From Nocardia africana NBRC 100379 (lineage in GTDB: Bacteria > Actinomycetota > Actinomycetes > Mycobacteriales > Mycobacteriaceae), in assembly GCF_001612635.1 (NCBI RefSeq), contig NZ_BDAV01000030.1, forward strand, positions 1 through 33,306: DNA of 33,306 nucleotides. The letters run 5' to 3'. This document shows, one piece after another, positions 22,875 to 30,964 of this stretch (positions are counted from its first letter, which is position 1; each line of letters starts with the position of its first letter). Below the pieces are notes generated by a model, which was given only the letters and a program-made list of their open reading frames with translations, was not told where the DNA came from and searched no databases. The translations under genes and the position numbers were made by a program.

Positions 22875-23286
22875 CCCGATCACGCCCGGCGCCATCTTCC
22901 GCGACAATCGCGGCCGCTGGATGCGCGTCGACACCATCGTCGACCAGTCCGCGATCCTGACCGTGATCGCGCAACAGATCGGCGACCGCATCGTCGCCCC
23001 GATGCGCGACACCAGCATGGCCCTCAACCGGCTCGCGAAACTCGACCGCGTCGACACCGCGCCCGAACCGTCCGGGCCGGACTTCCCCGCGATCCACATC
23101 GACCGCACCAACCAGACCGTGCGATTCGGCGACGGCCCAGAGCTCCCGTACCACATCGGCAGCGCCGGGCCCCACATCAAGTTCGGCGACGACGGCAGCG
23201 CCACGGTCAGCATCACCTTCCGCACGGCCACGGTGCTCGAGTTCTACGGCGCCGACCGCGCCACCGAGGAGGCCAGCCGTGCCTGA
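22867..23286 (+). CDS. Hypothetical early phage protein
   Basis: The ATG at 22867 overlaps the coiled-coil gene stop. The 139-aa product has a helical N-terminus and a beta-rich second half (AIHIDRTNQTVRFGDG, GSATVSITFRTATVLEFYG). No family recognised. Confidence 0.65.
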   Translation: MSDPITPGAIFRDNRGRWMRVDTIVDQSAILTVIAQQIGDRIVAPMRDTSMALNRLAKLDRVDTAPEPSGPDFPAIHIDRTNQTVRFGDGPELPYHIGSAGPHIKFGDDGSATVSITFRTATVLEFYGADRATEEASRA

Positions 23287-23632
23287 CACCAAAACCACTT
23301 GGACGCAGCAGGAACTCGTCGACGAGGCGCGCCGCCGATTCGGCGACGACCACTGGACTTGGGCGTTCCGCTGCCCGAGCTGCGGCGATATCGCAACCGC
23401 GCGCGACTTCAAGGATGCCGGGGCAGCACCGGAGCTCATCGGCCAGGAATGCATCGGCCGGCACCTCGGCGCTTTGAAGGGACCGCCCACGACCGACGGC
23501 GGCCGGTCGATCGCCACGCGCGGTTGCGACTGGGCCGCCTACGGCCTGTTCTCAGGCCCGTGGTCGATCGTCATGCCCGACGGCCACAAAGCCCCCTCGT
23601 TCCCGCTCGCCGAGGCGGTGTCCAATGCCTGA
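23279..23632 (+). CDS. Zinc-finger protein of an actinophage family (VVVS-type)
   Basis: This GTG-start, 117-aa protein has FRCPSCGDIATARDFKDAGA, then GQECIGRHLGAL, and RGCDWAAYGLFSGPW plus PDGHKAPSFPLA. I have seen this arrangement in conserved small proteins of actinobacterial phages and hosts, where it is of unknown function. The cysteines CPSC and EC.GRH likely bind zinc. It overlaps both neighbours. Confidence 0.75.
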   Translation: MPDTKTTWTQQELVDEARRRFGDDHWTWAFRCPSCGDIATARDFKDAGAAPELIGQECIGRHLGALKGPPTTDGGRSIATRGCDWAAYGLFSGPWSIVMPDGHKAPSFPLAEAVSNA

Positions 23633-24191
23633 CACCGAACGCCCCGCGCTCGCCGATGTGATCGCTGCCGCGATCGAATACGCCGTCTCGGCCGGCTTCG
23701 ATGCCCGCGAACTCACCCCGGACGACTTCGCGCTCCAGCGCAGCCCCGCGGGCTGGTCGCACGCGACCTACGTCGGCACAGAATTCGTCATCACCGCCAC
23801 GATCGATGCCGACCGTGTCGCCTCCACCGATGTCGGGTGGGTCGACTGGCTGAACCCGGACGACGACGGCGGCGCCGAGGACGAGCCCGACGACGGCATG
23901 GTCGACATCTACCTGCCCGGCGACGCCCCGGCCAACGCCGTGCCGCCGACGCCCGAGCAGATCGACGAAGTGCTCCACGTGACCGCGGTGCGCGACGAGA
24001 ACGGTGCCATCCGGCGCCGTGACGGCACGTACATCGCCGACGCCGATACCACCGTCGAACAACTCCGGGAGAAGATCGTCGCCCACCTCGGCGAGACATC
24101 GAACCGGGCCGTGTACCTGTGCCGGAACTACCAGGCCGCAATCGATCTGCTCACCAGCGAGCGGGCCGCGGCGGTGAGCGCCGATGCCTGA
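23625..24191 (+). CDS. Hypothetical early phage protein
   Basis: The 188-aa product has a helical N-terminus (ALADVIAAAIEYAVSAGF), an acidic middle with DDDGGAEDEPDDG and a helical end. The strong acidic patch might mimic DNA, but no known fold is evident. Confidence 0.65.
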   Translation: MPDTERPALADVIAAAIEYAVSAGFDARELTPDDFALQRSPAGWSHATYVGTEFVITATIDADRVASTDVGWVDWLNPDDDGGAEDEPDDGMVDIYLPGDAPANAVPPTPEQIDEVLHVTAVRDENGAIRRRDGTYIADADTTVEQLREKIVAHLGETSNRAVYLCRNYQAAIDLLTSERAAAVSADA

Positions 24192-24420
24192 ACTGACTGT
24201 TGGCACCGAGTCTCTTTTCGCCGCCTGCGTGCTACCTGGCTGCACGACGCCAGTCGCTCTCGTGGGGGACGCCTGCGAAGGCTGCCGGACAGCATTCGGC
24301 GACATGCTCGTCATCACTCCCGGTGCGCGACGCATGACCGCCGAAGAGATCGCCGAGCGTGACCGCGGCGTCCACAACGTCTACGCATGGCAGGCCATGC
24401 AGAGGGGGCGCAATGTCTGA
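24184..24420 (+). CDS. Small zinc-ribbon-like protein
   Basis: The 78-aa product has CVLPGC and CEGCRTAFGD, a two-knuckle zinc ribbon found in small actinophage proteins, followed by a helical tail. It overlaps both neighbours. Function unknown. Confidence 0.65.
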   Translation: MPELTVGTESLFAACVLPGCTTPVALVGDACEGCRTAFGDMLVITPGARRMTAEEIAERDRGVHNVYAWQAMQRGRNV

Positions 24421-24865
24421 CCAGAAACCCCGCGACGTGCTCGCCGATCTGATCCTGGCTTCCCGCGAGGACGGCATGTCCGCGACCGAGACCGCCGATC
24501 ACCTGCTCGACGCAGGTGTGCGCCCACCGGCCCACGTCATCGATCCACCCGAGGGCACCCCGGACGCGTTGGAGCGCATCGAATCTGCGCTCGCGGACAT
24601 GCTCGACACCTACGCCGAGCTGCGCGAGAAGTACGTACGCAACCCCGCGGACTTTCATTCGCTACAGGGCAGCGACCGCGACATCGCGATCGAGGTCGCC
24701 GGTATCCGGCAGGCCGCCCACCTGATCCGCAACCACCGCGATGACACCTCCGGGATGAGTCTGCCGGCCTGGCTCGAGGACAAGTGGTTGGCGAAAGAAC
24801 GAGCCGTATCCGACCTGCTGGCCGCGATCGTTACGCACACCCGCGAAGGGGTCGACAGTGGCTAG
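24413..24865 (+). CDS. Hypothetical helical protein
   Basis: It starts at ATG 24413 inside the preceding stop region; 150 aa. The first half is helical (DVLADLILASREDGMSATET), the middle has MLDTYAELREKY and the end is helical. No motif recognised. Confidence 0.65.
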   Translation: MSDQKPRDVLADLILASREDGMSATETADHLLDAGVRPPAHVIDPPEGTPDALERIESALADMLDTYAELREKYVRNPADFHSLQGSDRDIAIEVAGIRQAAHLIRNHRDDTSGMSLPAWLEDKWLAKERAVSDLLAAIVTHTREGVDSG

Positions 24866-25274
24866 GACGAAGGTGTGCCGCGCCCGCACGCCGCACCCCT
24901 GCCTCGGCGGGTGCGACAACCTGATCCGGCCCGGCGACCTCTACCTCGCGAGCAAGGACTACCCCGGCAGCGACCTCGGATACGCCGACGCTGCCGGGCA
25001 TCCGGTCCGGATCGCCGAGTGCCGGCAGTGCGCCGAACGTCACGGCCGCAGCGACATGTTCACTGCCGCGGAAACCGCTGTGCGCGAGCGTGCCGCGCGC
25101 CCACCGCGCAAGCGCGGCCAGTGCCCGCACTGCCTCAGCACATTCGCCCTCAACGACGACGGGAACCTCTGGCCGCACTACGGGCCCGTCTACCGGCAGG
25201 CCGACGACATGCCCCGGAAACGCTGCCCCGGAGGCGGACAGCCAGCCCGCCCGAAACGACCCCTATGGAGATGA
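24858..25274 (+). CDS. Zinc-binding hypothetical protein
   Basis: This GTG-start, 138-aa protein has cysteines at CRARTPHPC, GGCD, ECRQCAERH and GQCPHCLSTF, enough for two zinc sites. The RPGDLYLAS segment recalls small zinc-finger proteins common in actinophages. Function unknown. Confidence 0.7.
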   Translation: MARTKVCRARTPHPCLGGCDNLIRPGDLYLASKDYPGSDLGYADAAGHPVRIAECRQCAERHGRSDMFTAAETAVRERAARPPRKRGQCPHCLSTFALNDDGNLWPHYGPVYRQADDMPRKRCPGGGQPARPKRPLWR

Positions 25275-25277
25275 ACC

Positions 25278-25481
25278 ATGCCTGACCGCTACGGCGACGA
25301 GACCGCCGAACCCTGCTGCCGCAACGGCTGGCTCAGCCTGGAAAACGCCGACGTGCAGAAACCGTGCCCGATCCACCGGCCGCCCCGCACGGACTCCAGC
25401 ACCGACTACGACCCAACGCGACTCAGCGACCGCGCCCGTGCCGCCATCGAGAAAGCCGACAACGATGACCATGCCTACTGA
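25278..25481 (+). CDS. Small hypothetical protein
   Basis: The 67-aa product follows a GGAG site. It has a conserved-looking EPCCRNGWLS and CPIHRP, a possible single zinc site, and a polar helical tail. Confidence 0.6.
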   Translation: MPDRYGDETAEPCCRNGWLSLENADVQKPCPIHRPPRTDSSTDYDPTRLSDRARAAIEKADNDDHAY

Positions 25482-25902
25482 CCCGCGCATGCGACTACCG
25501 CCGCAGGCGCCCGTCGAGCCGATTGCTCTCGCGGTCGGAAACCGCGTCCGTCTCGATGGCAAGCCGAAACGGTGGACCGTCCGCGCGGTGAGCGAGCACT
25601 TCGCGGTCCTGGTGCAGCAGGCGCCATTCGAACCGAAGGGCACCCTGCAATACACGGTGATCGACTGGCGCAACGGGATCCGCGGCGCCTGCAACCTCAT
25701 CGGCTGGGGCTACGGCGACGGCACATACCCGCCCGCCGAGTGCGAGCGGATGCTGAGCGAATTCGAGTTCGACCCGGACACCGACCCGGCCCGCCTCGAA
25801 GCGCTGGCGCGCGGCGAGACAACGTGGGTGCCGACGCGCCACCACCTTGAGATATCCCACCGCAACCGCGTGCCGCTCGGATCAATCGAGGTGACCGAAT
25901 GA
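25465..25902 (+). CDS. Hypothetical early phage protein
   Basis: The ATG at 25465 (or 25471) gives 145 or 143 aa. A beta-rich N-terminal half (VGNRVRLDGKPKRWTVRAVS, HFAVLVQQ) resembles a small beta-barrel. TYPPAECERMLSEFE follows. Family unknown. It overlaps the next gene by ATGA. Confidence 0.65.
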   Translation: MTMPTDPRMRLPPQAPVEPIALAVGNRVRLDGKPKRWTVRAVSEHFAVLVQQAPFEPKGTLQYTVIDWRNGIRGACNLIGWGYGDGTYPPAECERMLSEFEFDPDTDPARLEALARGETTWVPTRHHLEISHRNRVPLGSIEVTE

Positions 25903-26153
25903 GCCGAGGACAGAAACCGCGCTGGCCCGCGTACTTCCCGCACATGAAGGACCGCGGCAGGCACCGGCGCCGCGGCGTCCGCATCGTTCTCTACGACGGG
26001 CGCGGCGAACCGATCTGGCCGCCCGTACTGCTGCTCGACGGGCAGTCGCTCCCGATCCGGATCGACAAAGGCGCCACGATCCGGGTCACTGGCCGTGCGA
26101 TTGGAACCCGCACCCTCGACCGCCGCACCGGCATGTGGATCGAGGGGGAGTGA
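25899..26153 (+). CDS. Small basic hypothetical protein
   Basis: The 84-aa, Arg-rich N-terminus (DRGRHRRRGVRIVLYDG) is followed by a beta-rich part. It is coupled on both sides (ATGA, TGATG). Function unknown. Confidence 0.6.
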   Translation: MSRGQKPRWPAYFPHMKDRGRHRRRGVRIVLYDGRGEPIWPPVLLLDGQSLPIRIDKGATIRVTGRAIGTRTLDRRTGMWIEGE

Positions 26154-26839
26154 TGCGCGACCGCACCGAACCCGAACGCGCCCAATGCCCGCGATGCCGC
26201 GGCGAATTCGCGCTGACGAAGGCACGCACGATGGCGCCGCACTACCCGCCGGACTCGCGGCAGGGCACCGATGTCCGCATGACGCGATGCGCCGGCAGCG
26301 GTGAGCCGCCCCTCGACGACCAAGACCGATGTGGTGACGAGATGTCTCAGGTACCCAACGCATATCGGGCGGGCGACAGCCGACCGGAGGGAGTAATCCG
26401 TATGCCCGAAACCCACACAGCCACGATCAAGCTGCCGTGGTCCGCGCCGCCGCTGTCGATGAACGACAGTGGTGCCACCCGCGGCGCGATGTTCGCGAAG
26501 GCCCGCAAGATCACCGAGATCCGCGGCGACGTCGTGAATCTCGCGCGCAAGGCGAAACTGCCGAAGGGCATCGACCGAGCCACGATCACGCTGCACTACC
26601 GGCCGCGCGACAACCGGGCCCGCGACAGCGTGAACCTCGCCCCGACCCTCAAGGCCGTGGTCGACGGACTCACCCCGCAGAAGATCGTCAAGACGAAACG
26701 CGGGACCAACGTGCACCCCGGGTACGGGTTCGTCGTCGACGACAGCACCCGCCACGTATCCACCCCCGAGCCGATCATCCACCCCGCCGAGCGCGGCAAG
26801 TCCGGCTCGCTCTGGCTCGAAATCACCTGGGAGGCATAA
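26153..26839 (+). CDS. RusA-like Holliday-junction resolvase, possibly with N-terminal zinc finger
   Basis: An uninterrupted frame from the TGATG at 26153 encodes 228 aa. Residues about 1-50 form a zinc-finger-like unit (CPRCRGEFALTKA, then HYP and RCAGSG). From an internal ATG at 26402, ten bases after GGAGGG, a complete RusA-like protein of 145 aa begins: LPWSAPPLSMND, then HYRPRDNRARDSVN, LAPTLKAVVDGL and FVVDDS. RusA dimers cut four-way junctions during replication and recombination. The catalytic triad in RusA is D-x-D plus a later Asp. Here the motif is RDSVN, so the second Asp appears to be Val77. Whether the zinc finger is fused or translated separately is unresolved. Confidence 0.75.
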   Translation: MRDRTEPERAQCPRCRGEFALTKARTMAPHYPPDSRQGTDVRMTRCAGSGEPPLDDQDRCGDEMSQVPNAYRAGDSRPEGVIRMPETHTATIKLPWSAPPLSMNDSGATRGAMFAKARKITEIRGDVVNLARKAKLPKGIDRATITLHYRPRDNRARDSVNLAPTLKAVVDGLTPQKIVKTKRGTNVHPGYGFVVDDSTRHVSTPEPIIHPAERGKSGSLWLEITWEA

Positions 26840-26842
26840 CCA

Positions 26843-27376
26843 ATGACCCAGAACGGCGACATCTACCTGTCGACCACCGGCCGCCCCGGCGAATTCGATT
26901 ACCTGTGCACCCTGACCGACCCGGCCCCGCAAATCGGTCTGCGGTGGGCAGGCAGCCGGCAGTATCGCGCCGGCCGCATCCTCACCTCGGACAGTGGCGC
27001 AATCCACGCGCTCGCGATCCGGCCCGGGCAACCCGCGTGGGTGGTGTGGGACGACACGTATCTGCGGATCACCGACTACCACATCGCGAAGAACGCGCCG
27101 CACACGATCGGATGCAGCCAGGGCGGCCCGTTCGGATTCGCCGAGATCGACGGAAATCCGGTCGCGCTCATCGTCGTCGAACCGTCGCCGCCGACCGCGG
27201 CTCTCGATTGGCTCGCAGCCGAGCGGGCTCGCGCGATCCGCGACTACCTCTCCGAGCCGGGTGATCACCTCGTCATGGTGCCCGACGACAGCAACCCCGG
27301 CCACCTCGTCACCTGCGACCCGTGGGCACCCGAATTCACTCAGTCCGAAGGGGGAAACGATGTGCGGAACAGGTGA
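26843..27376 (+). CDS. Hypothetical early phage protein
   Basis: The 177-aa product starts three bases after the RusA-like stop. It is beta-rich in the first half (GRILTSDSGAIHALAIRPGQ, WVVWDDTYLRITDYH) with a helical AALDWLAAERARAIRDYL. No family recognised. Confidence 0.65.
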   Translation: MTQNGDIYLSTTGRPGEFDYLCTLTDPAPQIGLRWAGSRQYRAGRILTSDSGAIHALAIRPGQPAWVVWDDTYLRITDYHIAKNAPHTIGCSQGGPFGFAEIDGNPVALIVVEPSPPTAALDWLAAERARAIRDYLSEPGDHLVMVPDDSNPGHLVTCDPWAPEFTQSEGGNDVRNR

Positions 27377-27677
27377 CGCAGTGAACAGCGACTACGACCG
27401 GCTGCGCGCAATCCTGTTGGGGGACAACCCGTTCCTGTCCCTGCCGTGGCGGGTCTGGGATCTCCCGGACAACCCACTCGGGCCACGGGTGCGGCTGTGG
27501 GACGAATCGTTCGCCCCGCGATGGGACTCGCACCCCCCGACGATCACCCCGGAACTCAGCCCCGAGGAGTGGGCGGCGTGGCATACGCGTAGCCACGATC
27601 TCGGGCTATCGGCTGGTCGAGTGAACGCGATCGCCGCAACTGTCGCAGAGCTGACGAGGACGGAGTCACGGATATGA
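27360..27677 (+). CDS. Hypothetical early phage protein
   Basis: The ATG at 27360 overlaps the preceding gene by 17 bases; 105 aa. It is Trp/Pro-rich (FLSLPWRVWDLPDNPLGPRV) with a helical end GRVNAIAATVAELTRTES. Function unknown. Confidence 0.6.
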   Translation: MCGTGDAVNSDYDRLRAILLGDNPFLSLPWRVWDLPDNPLGPRVRLWDESFAPRWDSHPPTITPELSPEEWAAWHTRSHDLGLSAGRVNAIAATVAELTRTESRI

Positions 27678-28768
27678 CCAAGGCCGATGTTCGGTGCGCC
27701 CGCTGCAAGGCCACCGTGCCCGACAACCTCACGCTGTGCCAGCGGTGCGGCACCGACATCGTCGCCGATCTGCTCACCGTGCCCGCCCTGCTCGCCGAGC
27801 TCGCGGTCACCCGAGCAGGACAGGCGCAATTCAGCGGCGAACGCACCGGCGGCCGATCCGCCGAGACACCGCTACCGATCCGGCCCACCAAGGGCCGCAC
27901 CATGCTCGGCGGAATGTTCGCCGCCGACACCGTGATCCAAGGCGACACCACCCTCGCCCGACTCGGCACCGCGGTCGGCGAATGGGCGCGACTACTGGCC
28001 GCGCACCACCGCGTCGACATCCCGATCGGCGCCCCCGGCCTGGTGCAGCTGGTCGCGAACGGCCGCACCCGCGCCTACCTACCGGAAACCTCCGCAGCGT
28101 GGCAGCCCGCTGGCCGCAGCGTCGCCCGCGACCACACCGCCACCAGCGCGACCCTGACCCGCGTCGACAAGGACGGCAACCGGTACTACCGCGTATCGAG
28201 GCGCAACGCTGACGCGCTCACCTCACCGGCCACCGCGGTCGAGCAGGCCGCGATATGGCTCGCCTGCCACCCGCTCGACCTCCGCCGATTCGACACCGCC
28301 GGCGACCTCGCTGCCGACATCCACAAGGCGCTGAAACAGATCCGCGCCACCATCGACCGGCCGCGGGAACCGCGGCAGATCGGTCCGTGCCCGGAGTGCG
28401 GTGTCGAGCTACTCGCGCACCCCGACGAGGACGGCCGACTACCGGCGTGGGTGCGCTGCCGCGAGTGCGGCGCGCAGCAGCACGTCGACACCGTCATGCA
28501 GGATGCGCTTGACTCCATCCGCAATCGACTGTTCACCGTCGCCGAAATCGTTCGTATCAGCGCGCAATTCGGCGAACCGATCGCGAAACGCACCCTGCAC
28601 CGGTGGGCGCAGGAAAACCGCGTCGAGGCCCGCGGCTACCTCCACACCGACAAGCAGTACGGCACCCGAATCACCGACCGCCCCATCGCACCGCGCGACC
28701 CGCGCGTCTACCGACTCGGCGACGTCCTCGACATCGCCCGCGCCGACCAGAAAGGCACAGCAGCATGA
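27674..28768 (+). CDS. Zinc-ribbon and HTH protein, actinophage family
   Basis: This 364-aa protein opens with a zinc ribbon CARCKATVPDN..LCQRCG. A helical middle part follows, then a second ribbon CPECGVEL and CRECGAQQ (about 238-265). It ends with an HTH-like segment FTVAEIVRISAQFGEPIAKR and TLHRWAQENRV. I believe it belongs to a common actinophage early-gene family of unknown role. The two ribbons and the terminal HTH point to DNA binding. It is the last large gene of the long coupled operon. Confidence 0.75.
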   Translation: MTKADVRCARCKATVPDNLTLCQRCGTDIVADLLTVPALLAELAVTRAGQAQFSGERTGGRSAETPLPIRPTKGRTMLGGMFAADTVIQGDTTLARLGTAVGEWARLLAAHHRVDIPIGAPGLVQLVANGRTRAYLPETSAAWQPAGRSVARDHTATSATLTRVDKDGNRYYRVSRRNADALTSPATAVEQAAIWLACHPLDLRRFDTAGDLAADIHKALKQIRATIDRPREPRQIGPCPECGVELLAHPDEDGRLPAWVRCRECGAQQHVDTVMQDALDSIRNRLFTVAEIVRISAQFGEPIAKRTLHRWAQENRVEARGYLHTDKQYGTRITDRPIAPRDPRVYRLGDVLDIARADQKGTAA

Positions 28769-28836
28769 CCGACGATCCGCTCGACCCGAGTGCATGGCTC
28801 AGCCACCAGGCGGAAGAAACCACCGATGGCGACTGA
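28765..28836 (+). CDS. Very small ORF coupled to the zinc-ribbon gene
   Basis: The 23-residue ORF (ATG 28765, ATGA overlap) ends at TGA 28836. It overlaps a following frame from ATG 28826. It may be a genuine micro-gene or the relic of a longer one. Low confidence. Confidence 0.4.
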   Translation: MTDDPLDPSAWLSHQAEETTDGD

Positions 28837-29050
28837 ATTCATCGTCGATCGGCCCGCCGAGGACGAGGAGCTGCCGTCGCCGGCTGACAACAGGAATGTG
28901 GACAAGCTACGGGACAGTCCAGATGGACATACACACGGTCACAACACATGGACAAAAATGGGCTCAAAATGTAGTATCCGCAGATGGGCAGCAGGAAATT
29001 CGAGACCACTCATCCCTGGATCACATTCGAGATTGACCTGCGCAGGCTGA
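28826..29050 (+). CDS. Possible small ORF truncated by the Fic insertion
   Basis: A 74-codon frame starts at ATG 28826 within the preceding ORF (MATEFIVDRPAEDEELPSPA). From about codon 30 it runs through the Fic promoter and into the start of the fic gene in another frame. The first part looks coding and the rest does not, so I read it as the left end of a gene broken by insertion of the Fic cassette. Confidence 0.35.
   Translation: MATEFIVDRPAEDEELPSPADNRNVDKLRDSPDGHTHGHNTWTKMGSKCSIRRWAAGNSRPLIPGSHSRLTCAG
28949..28977 (+). promoter_or_regulatory. Promoter of fic, probably leaderless
   Basis: TGGACA (28949-28954) and TAGTAT (28972-28977) are separated by 17 bp, a good sigma-A-type promoter. 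The fic ATG at 28984 is seven bases after the -10 box, at the expected transcription start. No Shine-Dalgarno sequence precedes it. Leaderless genes are common in actinobacteria. Confidence 0.65.
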
Positions 29051-30168
29051 ACCATAGGATCTGGCTCCTGCTGGGGGAAGCTATGTCGAAGTGCAGCCAC
29101 ATCGCTGGAACAGCCCTCCAGCCGCACTTCGCAGAGCTGCTGAATTCCGTATACCTGAGCAAGGGCATCCACGGCACAACGGCGATTGAAGGAAACACAC
29201 TCTCCGAGGACGAGGTTCGGGAACGCATCACTTCTGGACTCTCTCTTCCGAAATCGCGGGAGTATCTGGGTCGCGAGATCGACAACATCCTCTCCGTGTC
29301 GAACGACATCATCGGAGATGTCGTGAACAAGCCGGAGCTGGACTTGTCCGGCGAACGAATCTGCGACTTCAACCGCCGCCTGCTTCAAGGCCTCCCGTTG
29401 AAGGAGGGAGTCGTTCCGGGCGCCATCCGGGAACATTCGGTGACCGTCGGCGGGTACCGCGGTGCACCCGCGGAGGACTGCGCATACCTCCTCGACCGAC
29501 TCGCAGACTGGCTCAACAGCCTCAGAGCCCCGGACGGCAGCCCCGAACTGCGGTTCCCCATCGCCGTGCTCAAAGCCATCCTGGCGCACCTGTACATCGC
29601 GTGGATTCATCCCTTCGGTGATGGCAACGGACGAACAGCACGCCTGATCGAACTACAGCTGATGATCCAGGCCGGCGCTCCGGTACCGGCCGCGCATTTG
29701 CTGTCCGACCACTACAACCGGACCCGCGATGCCTACTACGTCGAACTCGACCGCACCAGTCGAGCGGACGGGCATCCGATCGAAGGTTTCATCGAGTACG
29801 CCCTGCAGGGCTTTGTGGATGAGTTGCGCGAGCAGATTCAGACTGTCAGGGCACAGCAGTATGAAGTCACCTGGCGAGATCTTGTACACGACACCTTCCG
29901 CGATGAAGACACACCTGCACGCGTTCGCCAGCGTCACCTAGTGCTGGATATGGAGCCTGGCAAGTGGTACACCCGGAACGAAATCCGTTCGGTCAGCACA
30001 CGTGTCGCGATGGAGTACGCAGGCAAAGAGGCTAAGACTGTCAGCCGAGATTTGAATGCGCTGAGGCAACGGGATCTGATCGTTAACGATGGCCACCAAC
30101 GGTATATGGCCAATCGCGGGATCATCGCTGCGTTCATGCCGCCCGTGGCGCTAGTTGAGGACCCGTAA
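28984..30168 (+). CDS. fic: Fic-domain AMP-transferase, autoinhibited (class II)
   Basis: The 394-aa protein has the complete Fic active-site loop HPFGDGNGRTAR (209-220; His209 and the Arg/Asn set are present). It also has an N-terminal inhibitory helix TTAIEGN (65-71) with Glu69, characteristic of class II Fic proteins. The C-terminal part (about 300-380) resembles a winged helix (WYTRNEIRSVSTRVAM, then LNALRQRDLIV). Fic enzymes transfer AMP or a related group from a nucleotide to Ser/Thr/Tyr hydroxyls of target proteins. Here it stands alone at the end of the early operon, with its own promoter, as a moron. Possible roles are host modification or anti-phage activity in the lysogen. The target is unknown. 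Confidence 0.92.
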   Translation: MGSRKFETTHPWITFEIDLRRLNHRIWLLLGEAMSKCSHIAGTALQPHFAELLNSVYLSKGIHGTTAIEGNTLSEDEVRERITSGLSLPKSREYLGREIDNILSVSNDIIGDVVNKPELDLSGERICDFNRRLLQGLPLKEGVVPGAIREHSVTVGGYRGAPAEDCAYLLDRLADWLNSLRAPDGSPELRFPIAVLKAILAHLYIAWIHPFGDGNGRTARLIELQLMIQAGAPVPAAHLLSDHYNRTRDAYYVELDRTSRADGHPIEGFIEYALQGFVDELREQIQTVRAQQYEVTWRDLVHDTFRDEDTPARVRQRHLVLDMEPGKWYTRNEIRSVSTRVAMEYAGKEAKTVSRDLNALRQRDLIVNDGHQRYMANRGIIAAFMPPVALVEDP

Positions 30169-30555
30169 GCGAAAGCGCCCAACGCGTTTCGGTCATGCCA
30201 CGGCGCCTCGTGCTGCGCCCTTGTGGTGACCGGCAGCGCGGGACATCGGCGATCTTACTGCTGAGCGTTTGCGCTGATCATGTACTGTGGCACTACAAAA
30301 CGCTGCTGACGAGCCGACCCCAAAAACGGAAATCGGCAGCATATCGGCCCGCTCGGGCCCCACCTCTACGCCCACCCCGACCCCGTCGCGGTGGGCGTAG
30401 CTGTATCCCCAAACTTGCAGCGCGACCACGTCAAACCGGGTGGCTGTGGCCCGGCAAGCGCACCCAAAGAGCAAGCGTGCAAGCCCGGTACATCGAGCCG
30501 GGTGGTGCTGCTGCGTCCCGCGCTGCAACCCCTCCCTGAAATCGAGGTATCAGCA
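30169..30555. other. Non-coding region with two hairpins after fic
   Basis: About 390 bases carry no convincing gene, although everything around is packed tightly. An 11-bp perfect stem CTACGCCCACC / GGTGGGCGTAG lies at 30366-30376 and 30390-30400, and a smaller CCCGG...CCGGG stem lies near 30484-30502. The region could hold the fic terminator, a promoter for the next block or a small RNA. I see no tRNA. Confidence 0.5.
30366..30400 (+). terminator. Strong hairpin (11-bp stem), possible terminator or sRNA element
   Basis: The two arms are perfect and separated by a 13-nt loop. No U tract follows, so a factor-dependent or actinobacterial-type terminator, or part of a structured RNA, are all possible. 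Confidence 0.5.
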
Positions 30556-30645
30556 ATGGATCTCGTCTCTCTGGTGCGCGCCCTGCTGTGCCACCCTGTC
30601 GCCCCCGGCTATACCGAGCCCGTGCTGCGGGTATGGCTGTGGTGA
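30556..30645 (+). CDS. Small ORF (29 aa)
   Basis: GAGGT lies ten bases before the ATG. The peptide has a hydrophobic LVSLVRALLC start and its TGA overlaps the next GTG. It is plausibly real because of the coupling. Confidence 0.45.
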   Translation: MDLVSLVRALLCHPVAPGYTEPVLRVWLW

Positions 30646-30809
30646 CCCGACTCGTCGCCTGCTGGCTGCGCAACCTCGCCGACCACATCGACCCGCCCCG
30701 CCGGCCGCACATCCAGTTCGCGCCGATCCACGTCGCCGACCGCGACGCTCTCTCCCGGTACTGCCGCGAGCGCGACCCGAAGGACACCGCCCGCCTACTG
30801 CGCCGCTGA
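30633..30809 (+). CDS. Small hypothetical protein
   Basis: Starts are possible at ATG 30633 or GTG 30642, the latter in a GTGA overlap. The 58- or 55-aa product has a helical start RLVACWLRNLADHIDP and a basic tail. Function unknown. Confidence 0.55.
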   Translation: MAVVTRLVACWLRNLADHIDPPRRPHIQFAPIHVADRDALSRYCRERDPKDTARLLRR

Positions 30810-30856
30810 CCTCACCGCGCCACCCCGGCCCGGTGACAATCCGAGAGGAAACGATC

Positions 30857-30964
30857 ATGCTGCTCACCGCCCTATCCGCCGGCGCTCAGCTGCTGCCCTG
30901 GCACGCGATCGGCTGCGCCATCGGCGGTCTGATCGGCGACGCCATTCAGGCTGCGCTGCGATGA
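30857..30964 (+). CDS. Small hydrophobic peptide
   Basis: GAGAGGA precedes ATG 30857. The 35-aa product is hydrophobic (MLLTALSAGAQLL, then CAIGGLIGDAIQAAL) and could be membrane-associated. It overlaps the next gene by ATGA. Confidence 0.5.
   Translation: MLLTALSAGAQLLPWHAIGCAIGGLIGDAIQAALR

Noticed and set aside
22077..23231. Long minus-strand frame of 384 codons
   Set aside because: Opposite strand of well-supported overlapping phage genes; repetitive Gly/Val/Asp composition typical of a GC shadow.
25991..27304. Long minus-strand frame of 437 codons
   Set aside because: Shadow of the RusA-like gene and neighbours; no recognisable motif and no ribosome site.
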